This document shows positions 18,500-23,532 of a stretch of 23,532 nucleotides of DNA, in pieces. The DNA is from Chara braunii (lineage: Eukaryota > Streptophyta > Charophyceae > Charales > Characeae). Numbering within the stretch: the first letter of the stretch is position 1; every line of letters begins with the position of its first letter. The notes under the pieces were generated by a model, which saw only the letters and a program-made list of their open reading frames with translations, did not search any database and was not told where the DNA came from. A program made the position numbers and the translations under genes. The DNA lies in assembly GCA_003427395.1 (NCBI GenBank), contig BFEA01000017.1, positions 2,878,989 through 2,902,520 of the forward strand, read 5' to 3'.

Positions 18500-18869
18500 G
18501 ATTGCTCACATCCCTCTCTATCAAATTGCAACCCATGTGTTTAGCGTACCGCTCACACGTTCTCATACCTCTCACCAACAGTCTTCTTGCTCTTTCGGTC
18601 TTGCCACATACAGCCTGTCCACGTAACGTCTCGCGCTTGCCAGTCACCCTCTCTGTTGACCTCTGGCCACCGCGCGCTCACACGCGTCCTTTCCCTCTGC
18701 CTTGTCTCTCTCCCGTTCCGCGGCCTCTGGGCGTCAATTGCCGAGAGCTGGCCTCGGGTCCTCCCTCCACTGGGTCTGCCGCCCGGTGATGCTTCTGGAT
18801 CTCCCCGGGTCTGTTCCAGGACCTGAGATCCGTCTCCCGATCTGTGTCGCTCATCTCACTTTCCCCTCC
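18497..18869. other. C/T-rich non-coding stretch
   Basis: Rich in CTCT, CCTC and GGTCTG words. Several short open frames on the plus strand overlap one another, and none has recognisable content. Confidence 0.4.
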
Positions 18870-19199
18870 TTAGTCCCTGTCCTGGTGGATCTGTTCCAGG
18901 TCTGCTGTGTCCATCGAAGTCTCTGTCTCATGATAGGCCACCGTTATCCGTAGCCTTGCCTTCACTCCGTCCCGCCTGCAACGTCTCTCAGCCCGGTCTC
19001 TTGCCTCCGAAATCGCATCCTGTAACTTCGAGTTAGTCCGCATCTCCCCCTCTCTTGCTCCCTCCACGTTGATCTTCATTACCAGCTCATCTCCACCGTC
19101 ATAATTGAGTATGACGGTAATCCAGGGCCCTTCCCCGGACACAGGTTTCCAGCGGGCCTGGTGATACCAGTACCCAGGTCTATATCCGTGCAACGCCAT
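18870..19199 (-). CDS. Unrecognised 109-codon ORF, possibly related to type II modules
   Basis: ATG at 19199 in a strong context (AAACCATGGCG). The product begins MALHGYRPGYWYHQARWKP and continues with GPWITVILNYDGGDELVMKI, then a helix LQDAISEARDRAERRCRRDG and a strand ARLRITVAYHETE. The strand pair around a DGG turn followed by a helix with EAR resembles the strand pair (GPDNK turn) and EQAR helix of the 84-codon ORFs, but I see no convincing residue-by-residue alignment. No known family. The intact frame, good start and amino-acid balance argue that it is or was coding. Confidence 0.4.
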   Translation of the reverse strand: MALHGYRPGYWYHQARWKPVSGEGPWITVILNYDGGDELVMKINVEGAREGEMRTNSKLQDAISEARDRAERRCRRDGVKARLRITVAYHETETSMDTADLEQIHQDRD

Positions 19200-19832
19200 G
19201 GTTTTCGCTCAGAATAGACAGTCTTGTCTCCAGAAATAGGCACTCGGCTTGAACAGACACCCACTACTCTTGACTTCTTGGTTTCAAGCTAGCTGTGCCA
19301 GCACAACGAGTTAGCCAGTTGATGCCCTGTAACTGGCTGCCAAATAGCCAGCACTAGCGCTCCGCCCACACTCATACCCTGTGAGCGGGTGATGGTTAAC
19401 CAGACTCAGATCCGTCAAGAACTGAGGACCTCAGCGAGCCATCACCACCCTACTCGCAGCACGACAGCCTCACTCGCTTGTTGGAAGACCCAAGGGCTCC
19501 CTCTTTTATAAAACTTAGAAGAGCCGCGATCCCGACGTGCTGAAGAAAATTCAAATAATAGTCTGAAGTGTATAAAAAAAATAAAATAAAATACGTATAT
19601 TTTCAAACAAATTTTCTTTTTGAAGAGTTAGAATTCGTAGCTCAACGGTCGTAGTACTAATTAGTCCTCTTGCTAGTGTCACCTTCAGGATTCCGCGACG
19701 CTACTACTGACGAACAGCGGCGATGAGGCGGTCCCATAACGGGATACCGACCACCTATTTCCTTCCTATTAAAAACACCAGAACGCTACCCCTGATGGGT
19801 ACCCACGTCCGATGGCAAGGAGGGGGTTTATG

Positions 19833-19848
19833 ACCCCCTGCAGGGGGT
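19833..19848. repeat. Perfect 16-bp palindrome
   Basis: ACCCCCTGCAGGGGGT is its own reverse complement. Function unknown; it may be chance or a transposon-derived hairpin. Confidence 0.8.
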
Positions 19849-19948
19849 GATATTCCTCCTNCCAATGCGGCCGCGGGTCGCCCTCCTTTTGGGGTCTCAC
19901 CGCACTNNGCCAATTCAAAGNTAGCCCACAGACAGTATANGTGGGGTC

Positions 19949-20061
19949 GGCCTACTTAGGCTATGGGTCGCCGAGTTCGAAATACTAACCGTTGGCCTTC
20001 CCGTGAGATGACAGGCCGACAGGCGGAAAACTGGAAATAGGAAAAACTAGTAATAATACTG

Positions 20062-20103
<42 letters not shown>
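19949..20103 (+). repeat. SINE-like unit 1 ending in (ATA)14
   Basis: About 110 bases containing GTTGGCCTTCCC, ACAGGCC and GGCGGAAAA, followed by (ATA)14 at 20062-20103. The same order recurs at about 20355-20485. A conserved body with a simple-sequence 3' tail is the layout of a SINE or of an R-type/LINE 3' end. The 5' boundary is unknown. Confidence 0.4.
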
Positions 20104-20354
20104 GTAATAATGACAATCAATGTTGAAAGAAAGGACGGCGCTTCAAGTTTCCTTCGCGCCACAGCTTCACCTGAGTAGCGTTGCAGATCCGCGCACAAGC
20201 CCGAAACCCGATTTTCATCCTTACCCCTTTTTCTTTTTTTTTCACACTTCCCTTTTTCAGGCCCACTGTATCTGCCCTGCGGTACAGCTACTGGGGTCCT
20301 ACCGAGCGGAGCCTTAGACGCGCGGACCCGGTACATACGATATTCGAAGGGTTG

Positions 20355-20485
20355 GACCTGCCTAGACCGCAATACCACCTCCCGAACTCAAAGTCCGGTC
20401 CTGTTGGCTTCCCTACGAAACAACAGGCCAATCAAGGAAAGCGGAAAAGGAATAACGATAACAACAAAATAATAATAATAATAGA
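20355..20485 (+). repeat. SINE-like unit 2 ending in (AAT)n
   Basis: Contains GTTGGCTTCCC, ACAGGCC and GCGGAAAAGGAATAACG, then AACAAAATAATAATAATAATA. It aligns by eye with the unit ending at 20103 but is clearly diverged. Two tails about 380 bases apart suggest repeated insertion or duplication of one short element. Confidence 0.4.
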
Positions 20486-20859
20486 GTGAAGCGCAACGGT
20501 AACCGGGGTCAGAGACCATCAGATTTCCCCGAACTAAAGCTAGTAGTCCAACCGTGTTAGAATTAGACCTTTGTTTTCTTTTCCATTTTTTTCTTTTCTT
20601 GCTGCTTTTTGCTTTAGCCTTCTGTTTCTCTGACTGCTGTCAGTGTCATGCACCTGACCCATAACCCTGTAGAGGGGTGCTTGGTGCATAATAGAAAAGA
20701 CAGCGCCTATCCCTCTACTTTGCATCCCAGGGCGAACTCGGCGGCTACCACGACCACATGCCGGTTGTGCTCTGCTGTACAGCAGGGTGCCGAGCCTGCG
20801 TGGACCAATGGAAGTCTTGTGGCGCACCCCTTTTGCTGAGGGCTACGCCACCGGGACCT

Positions 20860-21237
20860 GTCCACGCCGAGAAACGATCCAGGCACCAGAGCAAGAAACT
20901 GGTACTATGCAGAGACTTGGTACACAGGAGGGCCGGGACACCGTGCCCTCTGACACCGCAATGCCTGCAGGCATTCCCCTCAAGGAAAAGAGCAGAAACT
21001 ATCGAACATGTGTTCAAGCAATGCCCCACGACACAGTTAACATGGCGCTGGTGGGACAGGATATGGAGAAAATGATCCCAGACCCACCATGGCCGTGGTC
21101 ATGGCTGGCTATCCTCACAGGGTATTGGCCACAAATCCAGGAGGCACCCGACTTTGTAGAAAACATGTTCAGACTGGGCAGGAGATCAGTTCTATGGGGG
21201 CTTTGGTGGCAAAGGTGCGTCCTGGTGATGGAAGAAG
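20860..21237 (+). pseudogene. LINE ORF2 C-terminal fragment, frameshifted
   Basis: Remnant of a LINE-type reverse-transcriptase protein. One frame gives the zinc-binding tail CPLTPQC, then AETIEHVFKQCPTTQLTWRW, matching the zf-RVT region found after reverse transcriptase in plant LINEs. A frameshift near 21070 moves homology into a second frame: PDPPWPWSWLAILTGYW, then RLGRRSVLWGLWWQRCVLV, the usual end block (WGLW, RC). The reverse transcriptase itself is absent, so the copy is 5'-truncated. The frame is then broken by the foldback element at 21240. Confidence 0.65.
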
Positions 21238-21239
21238 TA

Positions 21240-21555
21240 ACTACCATTTCGCCAAAATGGACATCTTTTATTTTTTGAACGAAATTGAAACCGAGTTTTT
21301 TGGCCGAAAACTCGTCAAAATTTGCTGTTCCTGAGGGTCCGGCGTTTGTAAAACGCTGGACCCCCTGGCTGTACATGGACCTAACTTGAGACCAGGTACT
21401 TCTAGGCAGGACCTCCAGGCAGTCCTGCCTGGAGGTGCCTGGTCTCAAGCTAGGTCCATGTAAGGAACAACAAATTTTGACGAGTTTTTGGCCAAAAAAC
21501 TCAGTTTCAATTTCGTTCAAAAAATAAAAAATGTCCATTTTGACGAAATGGTTGT
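21240..21555. mobile_element. Foldback MITE with nested hairpins, TA-flanked
   Basis: A 316-bp element with 92-bp terminal inverted repeats (21240-21331 and 21464-21555; 86 of 92 match, five of the six mismatches being transitions). It is flanked on both sides by TA (21238-21239 and 21556-21557), the target duplication of Tc1/mariner-type elements. Inside is a second 41-bp stem (21372-21412 with 21422-21462, four mismatches, 9-base loop). On one side only there is a 13-bp hairpin (21335-21347 with 21351-21363). It has no transposase, so it would depend on one supplied elsewhere. It sits within the LINE ORF2 remnant and is therefore younger than it. Confidence 0.85.
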
Positions 21556-21558
21556 TAA

Positions 21559-21921
21559 GTGCGATTAGAAGGGCCGGAGGTAACTGAACAAATCCAACAG
21601 CAACTAAATATGGAAATTCTGAGAAGATGGCAGATGCAAAAATCTCAATTGGACCTCCTACGAACAAACAGAGACATCCAACACACAATCTCCTCCTTCT
21701 GCAAAGATTGGTTAGGAGGAGAGAAAGGAGGATGGATAGTAAAAGTAGATTGGGGAGGGGAGGATGGGCAGCCAGGGGAACTAGCAGAATGCAAGGACTA
21801 CCATCTGGTCCTAAATGATTGGACAATTATAGAACCCGCCTTCCCGATGCGCCCCCTGTCCGATTTCCCGGACCCCTTCCCGCCACACCCGCTTTCCTTA
21901 GCGGAGACAATAACAGACTGA
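21559..21921 (+). pseudogene. Probable continuation of the LINE ORF2 tail
   Basis: A 121-codon frame directly after the foldback element: helical, Gln-rich segment (TEQIQQQLNMEILRRWQMQK), DIQHTISSFCKDWLGG, then GGWIVKVDWGGEDGQ and a Pro-rich end (FPDPFPPHPLSL). It is not a domain I can name. Its position, directly after the WGLW..RC block once the insertion is removed, suggests it is the terminal extension of the same ORF2. The frames do not match exactly across the insertion, so at least one small indel must exist. Confidence 0.4.
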
Positions 21922-22466
21922 CGTATTCTATTTCCTCCTCCCCTGTTTTTTTTTTTCCGCCGTTTTCCTTTCTCCTTTTCTTCCCTCTACTCCTTTTTTC
22001 CTTTTCCTTTTTTTTTTTTTTTTTTTTTTCCCTCCCTTTTCCTTCCCTCTGTTCTCCTCGTCCTCAGCTGCACAGTCACCCCCCCAATCACTGGGGTAGT
22101 CAATGCTGGCAGCCAGGAGTGTATGCTCGAAGTATAGGAATTCTCAGTGAGTAGCAAGGCAAGGTTGCCTATCCCTCCCAGACAGGGATTGCTGGTGCCC
22201 CCCAGCGCCCCCGTTTGGACCCTGACTGGGGGCCCTAGTAGTAAAAAAACAGAAGAGGTATGGTAATGGGAGGCTGGACCCGGTTTCTCAGCACAGGAAT
22301 CACTGCAGCTATCTCACAACTCACCTCTTTTTTACCACAATGTAAGGGGCGCTGGACCCGGTTTCCAACAGGTGCTGCTCCCCACCAATAGATGGAGCCT
22401 TCCTGGGGAGGCTGGGGGTGCTAGCGCTGTCTGCTCATACCAGCACCTCTAGCACCGCCCGAGTTT
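21922..22466 (+). other. LINE 3' untranslated region, pyrimidine-rich
   Basis: Begins with long C/T tracts including T22 at 22008-22029, then G/C-rich sequence. GCTGGACCCGGTTTC occurs twice (22273-22287 and 22351-22365, 78 bases apart). It ends in the A17 run, and has no coding potential. Confidence 0.5.
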
Positions 22467-22483
22467 AAAAAAAAAAAAAAAAA
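22467..22483 (+). repeat. A17 tail
   Basis: Seventeen uninterrupted A residues after the 3' untranslated stretch. It reads as the poly(A) tail of the upstream LINE and is immediately followed by a second, 5'-truncated LINE. Confidence 0.7.
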
Positions 22484-23342
22484 CTGGATCTGCTGCGACA
22501 TTTTTCCTCTTAAGGAACCAGGGAACCCAGCAAGTTACCTTAATGAAGAAAGCAAAGCACAAGGCACCTTCAAAACAAGCACCCTGCGAAGAGTAAGAGT
22601 TATTATAGGGGAAAGAAACAAGGTTTTCAAACCACAGTCAAGTATACAAGAACTAGAAATAGATCCGACAGAATGGACTTGGAGCACCCCCATCCGTGGA
22701 GCCACTATACCACGGCTTCACAAAATAACTGACTACAACCCCATACTAGGCTACAACCTTTTTTCTACACCCATCTCAATAAGCAATATCCTGCAAAAAA
22801 GATGGACAAAAGAAGAACCCACTATAATACACCCACAAAGAACCATACCATGGTCATCAATTTTCTACACTAAACCGGTCAGACTAGCCAGTCTACTTTG
22901 GTTAATCGCATACAGGGCAGTGTCAGTCAACCACTGGTTGGCACAAAGGCGCAATAAGGCAAACCGAACACAGCAAGACTCTTGGTGCAAAGTCTACAAC
23001 CGACAGAGACCGGAAACACTTAACCACTGCTTCATCGATTGTCCAAAAGCCAGAATCATATGGCAAGAGATGGAAAACATATGGAAATCCTTCTCTGACA
23101 AGCCCGTCACGATAAGTCCCGCCACAATTTTCCTCGATGCAGATCAGAACCCGCCCCTCAAAGGTTTTGAGGCTTTCTTCTTCATACTTATCAGGAAGGG
23201 AATCATCTGGGGCCTATGGAAAAGAAGGTGTGCACTAACCTTTGGCGATAGTCCTATCACACCCGAGAACCCACTCAACACAATAAAACATACAATAGAA
23301 ACGGAGTTACATATTCTCTGGACCAAAACTCTAAACAAATAA
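22484..23342 (+). CDS. LINE ORF2 C-terminal part, open reading frame, 5'-truncated
   Basis: An uninterrupted frame of 286 codons from just after the A17 run to TAA at 23340-23342. There is no start ATG at the left end, as expected for a 5'-truncated insertion. It contains the region after reverse transcriptase: EWTWSTPIRGA, the zf-RVT block (FYTKPVRLASLLWLIAYRAV, WLAQRRNKANRTQQDSWCKV, PETLNHCFIDCPKARIIWQE) and the closing block GIIWGLWKRRCALTF. In the zinc motif the second Cys of the expected CX2C is Tyr (WCKVY; TAC instead of TGC), so metal binding would be impaired. The absence of stops suggests a rather recent insertion. Related to, but clearly diverged from, the copy at 20860-21921. Confidence 0.7.
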
Positions 23343-23377
23343 ACAGTGCCCCCGATAAAAAAAACTAAGTACAGACG

Positions 23378-23393
23378 CCGCCCGGCCGGGCGG
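23378..23393. repeat. GC-only perfect palindrome in the LINE 3' UTR
   Basis: CCGCCCGGCCGGGCGG is self-complementary. It is followed by further GGGCCGG and CCGCCCGGGC words that could form alternative stems. Confidence 0.75.
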
Positions 23394-23470
23394 GGCCGGG
23401 TGGGCCGCCCGGGCAAACCGGGCAGGCAAAAAAACACCCCATAATTTTTTTTATTTTTTATTTTGAAGGC

Positions 23471-23501
23471 GGGGTCCTCCTGTGCTTGGCGAGAGGACCC
23501 C
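23471..23501 (+). other. Stem-loop just before AATAAA
   Basis: GGGGTCCTC (23471-23479) pairs perfectly with GAGGACCCC (23493-23501) around a 13-base loop. AATAAA follows 9 bases later. In LINEs such 3' hairpins can be the template recognised by the element's own reverse transcriptase; here that role is an inference. Confidence 0.5.
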
Positions 23502-23532
23502 GAATCTGCAATAAAATTCTGGTTTGGGGGGT

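Larger units (their letters stand above)
19200..20860. other. Non-coding stretch with two (AAT)n-tailed repeats
   Basis: No protein gene is supported. The stretch contains A-rich sequence at 19566-19592, several N bases between 19860 and 19940, a perfect palindrome at 19833-19848 and two related units each ending in (AAT)n (see separate entries). A tRNA box-A-like word TAGCTCAACGG occurs near 19640, and a box-B-like GAGTTCGAAATAC near 19972, too far apart for a tRNA gene. Confidence 0.45.
23343..23532 (+). other. 3' untranslated region of the second LINE
   Basis: Non-coding, beginning with an A-rich stretch, then a GC-rich structured block, a T-rich run, a stem-loop and AATAAA at 23510-23515 shortly before the window ends. 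The layout is that of a transcript 3' end. Confidence 0.5.

Noticed and set aside
18173-18647. Frames across the (CT)n tract on both strands
   Set aside because: Leu-Ser and Arg-Glu runs are artefacts of the microsatellite.
19635-19990. tRNA gene or tRNA-derived promoter (TAGCTCAACGG and GAGTTCGAAATAC)
   Set aside because: The two words are over 300 bases apart and no cloverleaf can be formed between them.
21014-21826. 270-codon minus-strand frame
   Set aside because: It runs across the MITE and opposite the LINE remnant; its content is the complement of repeats, not a gene.

Overview
The window looks like nuclear DNA of a green-lineage eukaryote, most likely a charophyte alga or land plant with a repeat-rich genome. 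The evidence is a plant-type AMT1 ammonium transporter exon, plant-style retrotransposon primer-binding sites (initiator Met tRNA and Asp tRNA), LINE tails of the plant zf-RVT kind, long microsatellites and wide non-coding stretches. Nothing looks prokaryotic: there are no operons, ribosome binding sites or CRISPR. Scattered N bases mark unresolved assembly positions.

Layout, left to right. 1-2187 is non-coding, with a possible A-tailed retroposon end, a 25-bp tandem duplication and a (CA)21 tract. 2188-3286 is the only clear host gene: the first 366 codons of an AMT1 transporter. Homology stops exactly at a GT, and the remaining transmembrane helices are not found in the window. 3287-5166 is non-coding (probable intron). 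About 5167-9422 holds a decayed plus-strand Ty3-type LTR retrotransposon: candidate 5' LTR, Met-tRNA primer site, gag, damaged zinc knuckle and protease with a mutated active site. It is cut off before reverse transcriptase.

At about 9423 it meets, tail to tail, a second truncated Ty3-type element on the minus strand, which runs from an Asp-tRNA primer site near 13203 down to a CCHC knuckle near 9500. In this second element gag is preceded by a chain of small diverged domain modules. There are four long modules (type I, about 150-165 codons) and two short ones (type II, about 80 codons), and the last short module lies in the same open frame as gag. Further modules of both types (14404-13688, 14766-14512, 15593-15339, perhaps 19199-18870) lie upstream on the same strand, beyond the primer site. 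I do not recognise the modules, and they are the most novel content here.

15.6-20.5 kb is mostly non-coding, with degenerate repeats, a long (CT)n tract and two related sequences ending in (AAT)n. 20.86-23.53 kb holds two LINE ORF2 tails. The first is interrupted by a 316-bp TA-flanked foldback element with nested hairpins. The second keeps an open frame of 286 codons.

The simplest overall reading is one host exon followed by a very large intron or intergenic space filled by successive, mutually truncating transposons.
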